A stretch of 64,000 nt of DNA, taken from assembly GCF_018446385.1 (NCBI RefSeq), contig NC_056003.1, positions 21,573,198 through 21,637,197 of the forward strand, in the 5' to 3' direction. This stretch comes from Zingiber officinale. Lineage: Eukaryota > Streptophyta > Magnoliopsida > Zingiberales > Zingiberaceae. Both the position numbers and the translations under genes were made by a program. Of the stretch, positions 13,313-24,019 are shown piece by piece. The notes below the pieces were generated by a model. It did not search any database. It had not been told where the DNA came from and worked only from the letters and a program-made list of their open reading frames with translations. Within the stretch, counting starts at the first letter, position 1, and the number at the start of each line of letters is the position of its first letter.

Positions 13313-14718
13313 AATTTATGTAATTGTGAATAGATGATTAGTTATGAAGAGAATATGGTGAACTTTTCAGCTTGTGTACTATTTCATTCTATTGGTTTAA
13401 AACGCATGTCCCATAACTGAATAGTTTATAACAGAGACAAAGAAACTGCAAAGAAAGCTACACTGACCTCAACTGGCCTCTTGAGTTTGAGCGATTTTCC
13501 ACTGATCTTTAAGGCTTTCAAAGCAGAGATTGCAGATATAATACCCAATGATCCATCAAATTTTCCAGCATCAACCACAGTGTCCTGTTTCGGCCACCAA
13601 ACCCTATAAAGGTGACCTTTGTTCACAAAACTCAAAAACACAAACGAAAAAGAAATTTTCATGAAGGCTTACAAAGTGAGACCCAATTAATAAGGTCCTT
13701 TCACTTTTATTAACACTCTCAATTCGTCCATGTATATTTCCCATTTGATCAACCCACCTAAATGTCAAGACCATGTAAGTCAGACGCTCAAATAATAAAA
13801 ATATGATGCTGAGAAAACAGATCAGAGAATACGTTCTCAATCCAGCATCTTGCATCCATTTTATTATTAGTTCTGCAGCCCTCATTGAAGCTGGACTTAG
13901 GAACGTCCTCTCAAGATATCCATCAGCATCAGATATCTGGTCAAAAGAATAACTTTTTGGTATTAAATCATTTCTCAAAATGGATCCAATATAACAACTG
14001 AAGTAACCACATATTCAAATCAACCACGAAACCAATATAACTATTGACATCGATATGAAAAATTAGCTAGGACACAAATAGCACAAAAGAATCGACACAA
14101 GAACTCCCTGTTTGGAATTTGCAACTAGAACAAGAACATTTCATAATTCTTTTAATGTATTGTATTGCCAGCATTGTATTGCCAGCACGCGAGGAACACT
14201 TTGTTATCAGTATTATTAATCAATTTCCGATTTACTTGGCCAGTGGAAAACTTCTGTGGGCCGGGCCGGTCGCCAGGTTCGATGATATCGAGTTCATTTT
14301 TTTTTCTAACGATGACCTCTACTACTGCGGTCAGTTCGCATCACATTTTTCATAGACCATTATACAAACAAACCTTTTGGACAAATCTTCTTTCTAGTAC
14401 TTTGCATTCAAAATGCATCTAACATTATCGAAGACTAAGAAAAAGGAAGCTAACGCACCTCCGCGAGCTGATTGATCCTTTCGATCACTTCGTCCCTAGG
14501 AATCTCACCGAACAACTCACTCCCTTCGTCTCCAATCCTCTCCGTGTCCAAACCTTGCATTACCCCAAACAAACAGCGACAAAGTCGGTTTAAAACGAAC
14601 GGAAAATGCAACAAAACAAATCGCCAACAGAAAAAAATCGATTACCTGCCACAATAACAAGCACTAGGGCAATGAACAGCGGCAAGATCGGGGCATCTTC
14701 TCGATGAAAGGGAGCCAT
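6666..14718 (-). CDS. AAH: Allantoate deiminase (allantoate amidohydrolase), 12 exons
   Basis: Hydrolyses allantoate in purine/ureide catabolism, releasing ammonia and CO2; plant AAH is a Mn-dependent ER enzyme of the M20 amidohydrolase family. Exons (minus strand): 14646-14718, 14459-14553, 13833-13936, 13673-13757, 13468-13584, 8812-8921, 8632-8737, 8428-8514, 7328-7567, 7124-7249, 6890-7051, 6666-6812. They join in frame to 484 codons including the stop. An N-terminal hydrophobic stretch (residues 11-24) fits ER targeting. Expected metal and active-site motifs: GSHFD (H118), FDGSLG (D129), SDEEG (about 164-167), HIEQGP (H232), GSQGHAG, SGAGHDA and GGISHSP (H449). All introns are GT-AG except intron 9, which has a GC donor at 7326-7327. 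Intron 5 is about 4.5 kb and filled with repeats. The protein is slightly shorter than Arabidopsis AAH. Splice sites are my reading of the sequence, not transcript data. Confidence 0.93.
10271..11545 (+). mobile_element. Solo LTR in AAH intron 5
   Basis: This is the same LTR plan as 157-4534: a start near TGCAGGGTGCACC, the phrase GAGTTTTGATGTTGTCAAAGG, GATCGGTCGACCGAACC words at about 10800-11070, a TATA-like CTTATAAAAGAACC near 11098, and an ending CCCCCCTCC...TTTTCGATCC. Possible flanking duplications are GTCAA and TTCAA (one mismatch), so the boundaries are approximate. It lies in the opposite orientation to the host gene. Confidence 0.7.
11546..12800 (+). mobile_element. LTR-like GC-rich fragment in AAH intron 5
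   Basis: The segment from about 11660 is far more GC-rich than the rest of the intron. It contains a core-promoter-like stretch, CTCTATATAAAGGAGGGG at 12410, followed by CTTGAGCGTCGGAGGGCCAACG. That layout is common in U3/R of plant gypsy LTRs. I found no clean ends and no coding domains, so it is probably a decayed LTR. Short ORFs here show no known domain. Confidence 0.4.
13108..13310 (-). mobile_element. Degenerate Au-type SINE between two TA microsatellites
   Basis: The minus strand of 13130-13275 reads CTTTGGCGCAACGGTAAAA, the pol III A-box region of Au SINEs, followed by degenerate B-box and body sequence (AACCTCTTGCGTA). Compared with the intact copy at 29716-29880 it is shortened and mutated. 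It is bounded by (TA)n runs at 13108-13129 and 13278-13310, which may represent the duplicated target or expansion from it. Confidence 0.65.
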
Positions 14719-15564
14719 CCGACCGCCTCCCTCGCTCCGCCGATCCACACGCTGCTGGCTTGCAATGGGCGAAGCGGTTCATGTCCTCTTTAACTACTAG
14801 GCAAGAACTAAAGCGTCCGTTGCTCCTGCGGATCAGCTCACTATCTGAAACCGTTACGAATATGGTAAATACCAGCCGTCAGATCAAAGGACCTGTTTCT
14901 TACGTCCCGTTAGATGTTGGATGTCAGGTGTGTGGGAGGGAATCCTCGGCTGAGATAAAAAATTGAGCCGAGTGGAAATTCGTACGATAATCGTCAGTGA
15001 GTAAGACATGGACAGGTCACAGAAGAGCTGAGGAGTTTAATTAACTAATTTAATCTAATAGATTAAATCTAATGAGCCCAGTGTTGGGCAGGATGACTGT
15101 CTTTTTTTTTTTTTTTTTCTTAAACACTAATCTAATCTAATGAGATTGTGTTGGGCGCCCTGTTCTATTAAATTATCTTTAATTGCCCGGGGCACTTCTC
15201 TTTGTGTTGTTGTATGAGTTGTGTGAAATTCATCCGTCCATATATTCATTCATTTCCACGTAAATTTGAACCTTCATAAATCTATAAAAAGAAAATTCAA
15301 AATGAGAAACAGATTTGGATAAATCCTTTGTTATTATGATTTTTTAAAAAATATATAACAATTTTAATCAAAATTATTATATAGATCTATACAGGTTTAA
15401 ATTTAAACAAGTATTTTATTATACTATGATTTTATTTTTTAATGTTAATCAGTTTAAATTATGTACTATTAGATCTATTGTTTGAGTGCTATATGAGGCC
15501 ATAATAATTTTACCCAAAATTACTACATCGGCTTAAATTAATCCAATTTTAAAAATAGCCCCAC
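14719..15564. other. Upstream region of AAH
   Basis: This holds the presumed promoter and 5' leader of AAH close to 14718, then AT-rich intergenic DNA with a poly-T run at about 15101-15118. I see no gene and could not identify a confident TATA box. Confidence 0.4.
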
Positions 15565-18098
15565 TATTGTCTAATCCAATTTTAGTTTGTAACGGATTTA
15601 TTAGTTTAATTAGGCAGGTGTGAGAAAGCATGCTAAAATAAAATTTGATAAAACACTACTAACAATGTCCTCCTCATAAAAAATATATAAAAAAAACCTT
15701 TTAAGATTAAAAAAAGAGGAATCTTATTTTAATTTTTACCACTAAATACTCTGTGTTAATGAACTAATTACATAAAGTTGTTGATTAAGTTGGTACGCAA
15801 GCATGCATTGGATTGCATGAAGGAGTTGCATTGGGTAGTACGTCGAGTATAAAACTTTCAAGTTATTATTTAATTAATAAGGTCCGTGATAGATAATTTA
15901 GTTAATAGTAGTATCTATTACTTATACTTGGAGTTCACCATCTTAATTATACTATTAGATGCCAACTCATAGTTTACTAGCGTAACACTACAACAATATA
16001 TATCAACAACATATTTAATTAGTTGTTGGGTGACGAAGCATCAACCCATGAAAATTGTTAACTTTTGGTATAGGTACCAAAATTTATTTTATTTTTTAGT
16101 TGGTATAATGTATCTAATTATTTGAATCGATTAATTTTGAATGTGATTGATTTGATCTTATGAAAATTTTTTACCAGCTACCATCCTGTGGAGGTCTATC
16201 CAAAAGAAAAAAAATTCTTACAATATGTGATAGTTAAGATTTAAATTTTAAATCCCTTAATAATTCATTAGAAGGTTAACCATTACAACATTACTCCGGG
16301 GACAAATGATACAAAATTTTAGATTTGGTAGATCATAGCAATGTGCCCATCAGACTCGATAATAAGGGATACATGCATGTGGTGTGTTTACATGTGCAGG
16401 GTTTAGCCCAACACCTTTATCACTGTTGAAATCAATAGGTAGAGAAAAGAAATAATATAAAACTTTTTGATAATCTTATTACTAAAGTCAATAGGTTTAT
16501 TTATACAAATTATCCAACACAATAATAGAAAGATTAAATAAGGTATACAATCATAATAATTATAAACATAGTAATATAATATACTTGGAAATATTATTTT
16601 TCCTATTTAATTCATGTCGATCTTGATTGTGTGCTAAATATAATAAATCTCAATTGATTGAAATTAATTAGAGATTATTTCCATTATTATCATTATCCCT
16701 CGACAAACTCAACGGGAGTGCCTGAACATTGAGTTTAAGTACTAACTTGGTGAAACGTTGTCTAGATAATGGCTTAGTAAATATATCAGCAATTTGATCT
16801 TCTTTAAAAATATAAGAAACCAAAAGTTGTTGAGTCGCCACATGCTCACAAACAAAATGAAAATCAAACTCTACATGCTTGGTACGAGCATGAAAACATG
16901 ATTTACCGCAAGATAAGTGTAGGACCGTTGGGCCGGCTAGAGGGGTTGGTAAATAACCTGTCAATTAAAAACAGACAACCCTTCCTCGAACGATTAAGCT
17001 AACACTTGTAAAATGAATTAAGCAGATAAATAAAAGCATAAAAGAAAAGACGAGGCACCAGATGTTTACTTGGTTACAACCGATGTGATTGTTAATCCAA
17101 GGAAGATTAAGCTCAAAAACTCCTTCAGGCGGAGAAGCCTCTTACAACGGTGAAAGCACAAAAACAGAAGCTAAACTAGAACAATGAGCGCACAAGTGTT
17201 TGGAATGCTAATTACTGAGTTGATTGACAGCTTCTGGACCAATGCTATATTTATAGCCTTGGTCGGGGCGCCTGGAAGGGTTCCGGGCGCCCTGGGGGGA
17301 TAAAACTTTATCCCCCAACGTCCAGAACGCGAAAGACGCGTTCTGGTCAAACTTCACGTTCCGGGTGCCCCGGACTGTTCCGGGCGCCCCGGGCGCCCTG
17401 GGCCCCCCGGACTGTTCCGTGCGCCCCGGGCTGCTCCGGGCGCCCCGGAGCAAAAAGTCAACTCTGGTTGACTTTTGCGTCCGGGACCTCTGCTCCGTTT
17501 TAGTCCCGCCTCGGTCCGGGTCTTCCGCTCCGGATCCGCTTGCTTGGGTGATCTCTGACATCCGGAATAGGGCTCACCCGAACCCATCTTCCGGTCTTCT
17601 CGAGCGTGCTTCCCTCCGGCTTCTCGTCCCTCGGAATTGCAGTGTGTCCCTTCTCGTCCACCAGCGTACTCATCCGCAGACTTCGTCCCTCGGTTGCACC
17701 CCGTGCCGACCTTCGCGCTAGCTGCGTCTATTGCTCCCCGATCAATCTCCCGCTCCGGCTTTCGTACCTCAGAACCACCGCGCGCACTTCCTTCTCGTCC
17801 GCCGGTGTACTCTTCCGCAGCACATCGTCCCTCGGACGCACCACGTGCCGTCCTTCTCGCTAGCTGCGTCTTCCGCTCGAGTACATGTGCTCCTAAGCTC
17901 CTGCACACTTAGACACAAGGTTAAAACAACGCAGGACCTAACTTGACTTGTTGATCACACCAAAACAACCTTGGGGTTCCAACAATAAGTTGCTCCAATA
18001 TTATCATACCATATTTTAGGTGTAGCAGTTCGGAAAAGGTGTAATTCTGAAAGAAGAGATTGTATCCAAATAATTTCTAACGTTGTGTTAGTGATAGC
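15565..18098. repeat. Tandem duplication unit A (second unit at 18977-20441)
   Basis: After removal of the solo LTR at 16918-17984, this unit is about 1.46 kb. It is nearly identical to 18977-20441, sharing TATTGTCTAATCC at the start and GTTAGTGATAGC at the end. It contains ordinary flanking DNA, a copy of the 3' LTR of the copia element (16424-16692), and part of the RNase H coding sequence (minus strand, 16668-16964; AREKH-type residues [17 protein letters not shown]). Unit B continues into the full copia element and is therefore the original locus; unit A is the extra copy. Confidence 0.9.
16918..17984 (-). mobile_element. Solo LTR with GGGCGCCC cluster
   Basis: The element runs from TGTAGGACCG to GGTTCCAACA on the plus strand. 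The 5-bp target duplication ATAAG lies at 16913-16917 and 17985-17989. The uninterrupted site (GATAAGTTGCTCC) is preserved in the duplicated copy at about 20327, confirming the insertion. Read on the minus strand it begins TGTTGGAACCCC and ends CGGTCCTACA. A cluster of CCGGGCGCCC/CCGGGGCGCC words (17265-17455) lies directly upstream, in minus orientation, of a TATA-like CTATAAATATAGC (17244-17256). The long ORFs in this GC-rich stretch are not genes. Confidence 0.92.
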
Positions 18099-18976
18099 TG
18101 TTGGTCCCCGTGGGTGTTTTGATGTGATTAACCAAGTTGGTTAGGTCCTGCTTTGTTTGATCCCTGTGTCTGAGTGTGTAGGAGCTTAGGAGCGCAGGAA
18201 GTCGAGCGGAAGACGCAGCTAGCGAGAAGGACGGCACGGGAAGGGAACCAACGGGCTCGGTGCATCCGAAGGACGAAAGAGCTGCGGAAGAGTACACGGG
18301 TGGTCGAGAATAACGTGCGCGATGTTCGAGGGACGTTAAGCCGGGGAGGAAGACTGCTCGAGGAGAAGGCCGAGAATTGAGTTCGGGTGAGCCCTATTCC
18401 GGTTGGCCGCAATCACCCAAAAGATCGGAGCGTCGGAAGTCAAAGCGAAGCAAAGAAGCAAGCTGGAATTCGAGCTGCCAGCTTGGAGGCGCCTCCAGCT
18501 TGAAGGGGCCTTCAGCCTTGTTGAAGGCGCCTTCAACAGGTCAAAACCGACCGTTTGCGCTGCGGATAAAGTTTTATCCGCTCACGCATTGGAGGCGCCT
18601 TGGACCTCAATTGGAGGCGCCTTGGACCCTCGAGATCAGATTTTCAAAGGATATTTAAAGGCCCCTGGAGCTAGGAATTCAATATAACTCAAGCAATCAA
18701 TTGTATAGTCTTTCCTAGCAATAGTTCTAAGCTTCAAAGTATAAAAGACTTCTCCGCCTTCAGCAAAAGGAGATCTTCTACTACGCTTTTGTCACTGCCC
18801 TGGATTAATAACCCTCTTGGTTGTAACTAGGTTAAATTCCTATCTTCTGCTTAATTTCTATTTCTTTATTTGTTATTATTTTTCTATTGCTTTTCTGAGT
18901 TGAAATCCGAGGAGGGTGTAGTTTATTTTTGATTTCAGAAATTCACCCCCCTCTTGTCGGCCTCCGCTGCACCTAG
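18099..18976 (+). mobile_element. LTR at the joint of the tandem duplication
   Basis: This starts TGTTGGTCCCCG and ends near CACCTAGTA. It is the same family as the solo LTR at 16918-17984 in the other orientation (shared GTTAGGTCCTGC, AGGAGCTTAGGAGC, GACGCAGCTAGCGAGAAGGA). It has a GGAGGCGCC cluster at 18485-18628 and a TATA-like ATATTTAAAGG near 18651. Its flanks (ATAGC left, TTGTC right) do not match, and each lies exactly at one end of the duplicated unit. Confidence 0.8.
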
Positions 18977-20171
18977 TATTGTCTAATCCCATTTTGGTTT
19001 GTAACGGATTTATTAGTTTAATTAGGCAGGTGTGAGAAAGCATGCTAAAAGAAAATTTGATAAAACACTACTAACAATGTCCTCCTCATAAAAAATATAT
19101 AAAAAAAAACCTTTTAAGATTAAAAAAAGAGGAATCTTATTTTAATTTTTACCACTAAATACTCTGTGTTAATGAACTAATTACATAAAGTTGTTGATTA
19201 AGTTGGTACGCAAGCATGCATTGGATTGCATGAAGGAGTTGCATTGGGTAGTACGTCGAGTATAAAACTTTCAAGTTATTATTTAATTAATAAGGTCCGT
19301 GATAGATAATTTAGTTAATAGTAGTATCTATTACTTATACTTGGAGTTCACCATCTTAATTATACTATTAGATGCCAACTCATAGTTTACTAGCGTAACA
19401 CTACAACAATATATATCAACAACATATTTAATTAGTTGTTGGGTGACGAAGCATCAACCCATGAAAATTGTTAAACTTTTGGTATAGGTACCAAAATTTA
19501 TTTTATTTTTTAGTTGGTATAATGTATCTAATTATTTGAATCGATTAATTTTGAATGTGATTGATTTGATCTTATGAAAAAATTTTATCAGCTACCATCC
19601 TGTGGAGGTCTATCCAAAAGAAAAAAAATTCTTACAATATGTGATAGTTAAGATTTAAATTTTAAATCCCTTAATAATTCATTAGAAGGTTAACCATTAC
19701 AACATTACTCCGGGGACAAATGATACAAAATTTTAGATTTGGTAGATCATAGCAATGTGCCCATCAGACTCGATAATAAGGGATACATGCATGTGGTGTG
19801 TTTACATGTGCAGGGTTTAGCCCAACACCTTTATCACTGTTGAAATCAATAGGTAGAGAAAAGAAATAATATAAAACTTTTTGATAATCTTATTACTAAA
19901 GTCAATAGGTTTATTTATACAAATTATCCAACACAATAATGGAAAGATTAAATAAGGTATACAATCATAATAATTATAAACATAGTAATATAATATACTT
20001 GGAAATATTATTTTTCCTATTTAATTCATGTCGATCTTGATTGTGTGCTAAATATAATAAATCTCAATTGATTGAAATCAATTAGAGATTATTTCCATTA
20101 TTATCATTACCCCTCGACAAACTCAACGGGAGTGCCTGAACATTGAGTTTAAGTACTAACTTGGTGAAACG

Positions 20172-22927
20172 TTATCTCGATAATGACTTAGTAAATATAT
20201 CAGCAATTTGATCTTCTTTAGAGATATAAGAAACTGAAAGTTGTTGAGTCGCCACATGCTCGCAAACAAAATGAAAATCAAACTCTACATGCTTGGTACG
20301 AGCATGAAAAACATGATTTATCGTAAGATAAGTTGCTCCAATATTATCACACCATATTTTAGGCGTAGCAGTTGGGAAAAGGTGTAATTCTGAAAGAAGA
20401 GATTGTATCCAAATAATTTCTAACGTTGCGTTAGTGATAGCTTTATATTCAGCTTCAGTACTCGAGCGAGAGATTATAGGTTGCTTCTTTGAAAGCCAAG
20501 AAAAAAGATTTCGCCCAAGAAATATAGCATATCCACTAGTAGAACGTTTATCTTCGAGAGATCCAGCCCAATCTGCATCACTGTAGACAATCAACTTTCG
20601 TGAAGACTAACGATATTGATACGACGCATGTTCGTGGGGTCGGTAAGATGATGTGGTGGTGAGTCAAGACCACAAGAGGGTCAGAAGTCAAGCTGACATA
20701 TAAGTCGAGACCACGGGAAGGTCAGAAGTCAAGCTTACGTGGAAGTCAGAAGTCAAGCTTACGTGGAGGTCAAAAGTCAAGCTTACATGGAGGTCAAAAG
20801 TCAAGCTTATAGGAAGCATCCGTCGAGGAATATCATCATCAGAGCTACTCAGAGATGAGTGGTCAGACGGATGAGAATCAAAACTAGAAAATGGATCACC
20901 ACTAGCCATCGAGTCTACAGGAACTTGTGGAGATGGAGCAGGACCCAAGATATCATCCCCCTTGTACTTTCAATATGTCTTGATGAATCAATATGTGGGG
21001 CTTCTAGTATATTTCTTGGTGATATTAGATAATTTCCTTGATTATCTGAAGGAGCTAGGATCTGAGGTAGCAACTACAAACGGAAATAGAGATTCATCAA
21101 AAGTAACATGTCGAGAAATATATATCCGAGTGGTTGAAATATGAAGGTAACAATATCCATGATGTAAATTACTATAACTAAGGAAAACACATTGTAAAGA
21201 GCGAGGATTTAACTTGTGCTTAAAGTAAGGTAGTAGCCAAGGATAACATGCGCAACCAAAGATACAAAATAAGGAGTAATCTAGAAGACAATTATAAAGT
21301 CTTTCCAATGGACACTTATTTTGAAGTAGTGGAGCAGGTAAATGATTGATAAGGTAGACTGCGGTTTGGACGGTATCATCCCAAAATTTAAGAGGAACCG
21401 AGGCATGATTAAGAAGAGCTAAGGCAGTTTCGACCACATGACGATGTTTTCTCTCGGCGGATCCATTTTGTTCAGGAGTGCGGGGACAAGAGACTCGATA
21501 GATGATGCCAGAGGAAGTAAGATGACAATAAAGCGCTTGATACTCTCCACCCTAATTAAAATAAAGGGTGAGGATTTTACGATCAAAATAGCGCTCAACC
21601 TGTTTTTAAAAGAGACAAAAATTACAAAGAGATCAGACTTTCTTTTTATAAGAAAAATCCAAGTAAACTTGCTGAAATTGTCAATAAAAATAACATAATA
21701 AAGAAAACCTTGATTAGATAGAATAGGAGCAGGACCCCACACATCAGAGTGAATAATTTCTAAAGGAAAACTCGAAGTGCGAGAAGAAGACACAAAAGGT
21801 AATTTATGATATTTTACTTTCATGCAAACTTCACATAAATGAGAAGAGGAGGCTAAAGAAATTGGTAAACCATACTGGTTAATGATATTCTGAACAACAC
21901 GTAGAGACGGATGACCAAGACGTGAGTGTCAAGAGAATTTATTAGTGCATTCTCCAACAAACACATTAGTATAGGTGGGCTGAAGATGATAAAGATCGTC
22001 TTTAATATTTTCTCGAAGTAGAATATTTTCTATTGTGGGATCCTTCACAAGACAATGATGAGGATGGCATTCAAAGAACACATTATTATCAAGAGCAAAT
22101 TGACGAATGGAAAGTAAATTTTTAGTAATAGAAGGAACATAAAGAGTGTTGCGCATGCGAAAAGTATGATCGCATGAGTGAAAATATGTGTTTCCAATAT
22201 GAGTAATTTGCAAACCTGAATCATTACCTATCTGTACCATGTCGGGTCCATCATAAGGCGAAACTTCTGTGATAATATTATATTCCGGTGTAACATGATG
22301 AGTTGCTCCATAATCCGGATGTCATCCTGGGTTCTCAAGAGTCGATGAAACTATAGTAGGAGAGATATAATGTGAGAATGCTCCAGAATGAGATGACTGG
22401 GTTGTAGAATGCTAAGAAGGTGGTGGTCGATTTGAAGATGCGTGCTCTCCTTGTGAAGTAGTTGGTTATCCCAATGCTACAGGACCACCAGCAAAATCTA
22501 AGTCAAATATTTTAGGACATTGAATACCAATATGTCCAATTCTGAGACAAATTTGACATCTTCTCTGACTATAAGACCAATCAAATCTTCTAGAGCAATG
22601 AATACCAGTATGACCAATGATGTGACAAATTTGACATCGATCTAAACTTTGCTTTTGGCCATCTTGATGTCGTTGAGTATCTGACATCGAAAATAAATAA
22701 CTCGTCCCTTAATAGTAATAGATTTTACTGGAAGAATTTTCGGCGGGGCTGGAAATAATACTTGGCACTGGAACCTTGCTGTCCAACGGAAGCGACAAAT
22801 TAGAAGCTTGGTGGATGGTGACGGCCACTTGTTGTGGGTGGCAGAGTAACTTTTTATCGACGACGATAAAAAAGCAGAGGGTTTTTCTACGTTGGCTTAG
22901 GCAGCTATTGGTGGTGAATAGAAGCAC
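20172..22927 (-). pseudogene. Copia polyprotein remnants (gag, protease, integrase, RNase H)
   Basis: On the minus strand: gag with two CCHC knuckles at 22466-22687 (CQICHIIGHTGIHC and CQICLRIGHIGIQC); pre-integrase region at 21929-22240 (NTLYVPSITKNLLSIRQ); integrase at 21042-21823 (IIHSDVWGPAP, FIDNFSKFTWIF, then FWDDTVQTAVYLINHLP); RNase H at 20172-20594 ([54 protein letters not shown]). The frame is broken in several places. Where the reverse transcriptase should be (about 20640-20830) there is instead a short tandem repeat of GGTCAGAAGTCAAGCTTACG-like units. It is non-functional. Confidence 0.9.
20640..20830. repeat. Short tandem repeat replacing the copia RT domain
   Basis: About five units of roughly 24-30 bp share AAGTCAAGCTTACGTGGAGG and lie between the integrase and RNase H remnants. 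They encode a repeated LTFDLHVS-like peptide on the minus strand, with no known domain. Confidence 0.75.
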
Positions 22928-23667
22928 TTGCTACGATGGAGATGAACACAACGGAGAATAACAAGATTAATTAATAGTAAAATAACATCGGGAGAAAAGA
23001 CAAAGAAATGAGAGAAAAATAAGACTTAGAAATTTTTTTTTGCTTTTTTTTCTGCTCGATTTTTTGTTTTGCTTTTTTTTTCTCGAAATAGAAGAGAAAA
23101 AAAAAACAGATAAGGAGAAAAAAAATACAAAAGAGAAAAAATTAAACAGATAAGGAGAGAAAAAATACAAAAAAGAAAAAATTAAACGAACAAATAATAA
23201 TTTTGTCTTACTACGATTAATGTTGTCAAAGCTGCTACTACTGTTGATAAAAAAGAATTGTTTATGAAAGAAGAAGAAAAGTTGTTATTGTCGAAGTTGC
23301 TTCACTGTAGACGATGATATAAACCTCGATGTAGAAATTCTTGTAGCTGTTGTAATAAAAATTCGGAACAGAAAAATTAAGAAAAAGAGAAGATTACTCA
23401 GATACCATGTTGAAATCAATAGGTAGAGGAAAAAAATAATATAAAGTTTTTTTGATAATCTTATTACTAAAGTCAATAGAATTATTTATACAAATTGTAC
23501 ACAATAATAGAAAGATTAAATAAAGTATATAATCATAATGATTATAAATATAGTAATATAATAGACTTAGAAATATTATTTTTCCTATTTAATTTATGTT
23601 GATCTATGTCAAATATAATAAATCTCAATTAATTGAAATCAATTAGAGAGTATTTCCATTATTATCA

Positions 23668-24019
23668 TTAACCATGCACGGCATAACCCTACATGGTACT
23701 TAACCAAAAATCAAGCTATGTCTATTAAACAAATCAGATTTAGCGACAATCATTCAGCTCGTCAGCCATATTAATTCGACACGCACGTACGACTTAATTA
23801 GGTTTAGATTGAGTTAGACACAAACTCATGTGCAGCCAAACATAACCCCTAGTTATTTCTTGCACTGATGTTAATCAACAATCAAGACTAAATCAACAAG
23901 ATTCCACGAGTAGAATTATTCAGCGATAATTTGCTATCTAGCTGCCTTAGAAATTTACATTTATTATATATTTTCATCACCAAACCACAATAAACAACAC
24001 AACTGCATGCATGCCTGAT
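23668..24019. other. Intergenic region 3' of the RGLG gene
   Basis: This is AT-rich sequence between the copia 5' LTR and the RGLG stop codon. It probably includes the RGLG 3' UTR. No other feature was recognised. Confidence 0.4.

Larger units (their letters stand above)
19838..23667 (-). mobile_element. Ty1/copia retrotransposon lacking reverse transcriptase
   Basis: The short LTRs lie at 23408-23667 (5' on the minus strand) and 19838-20106 (3'), each reading TGATAATAATGG...TTTCAACA. The primer-binding site TGGTATCTGAG follows the 5' LTR immediately, complementary to initiator tRNA-Met. A polypurine tract (GAGGGG) precedes the 3' LTR. Order inside is gag zinc knuckles, protease/pre-integrase, integrase, then RNase H, the Ty1/copia order. 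The reverse transcriptase between integrase and RNase H is missing. No matching target duplication is visible at the outer ends. Confidence 0.88.

Noticed and set aside
17208-17946. Several ORFs of 70-184 aa on both strands
   Set aside because: They lie in the GC-rich U3 of a solo LTR and are open only because of base composition and short repeats.
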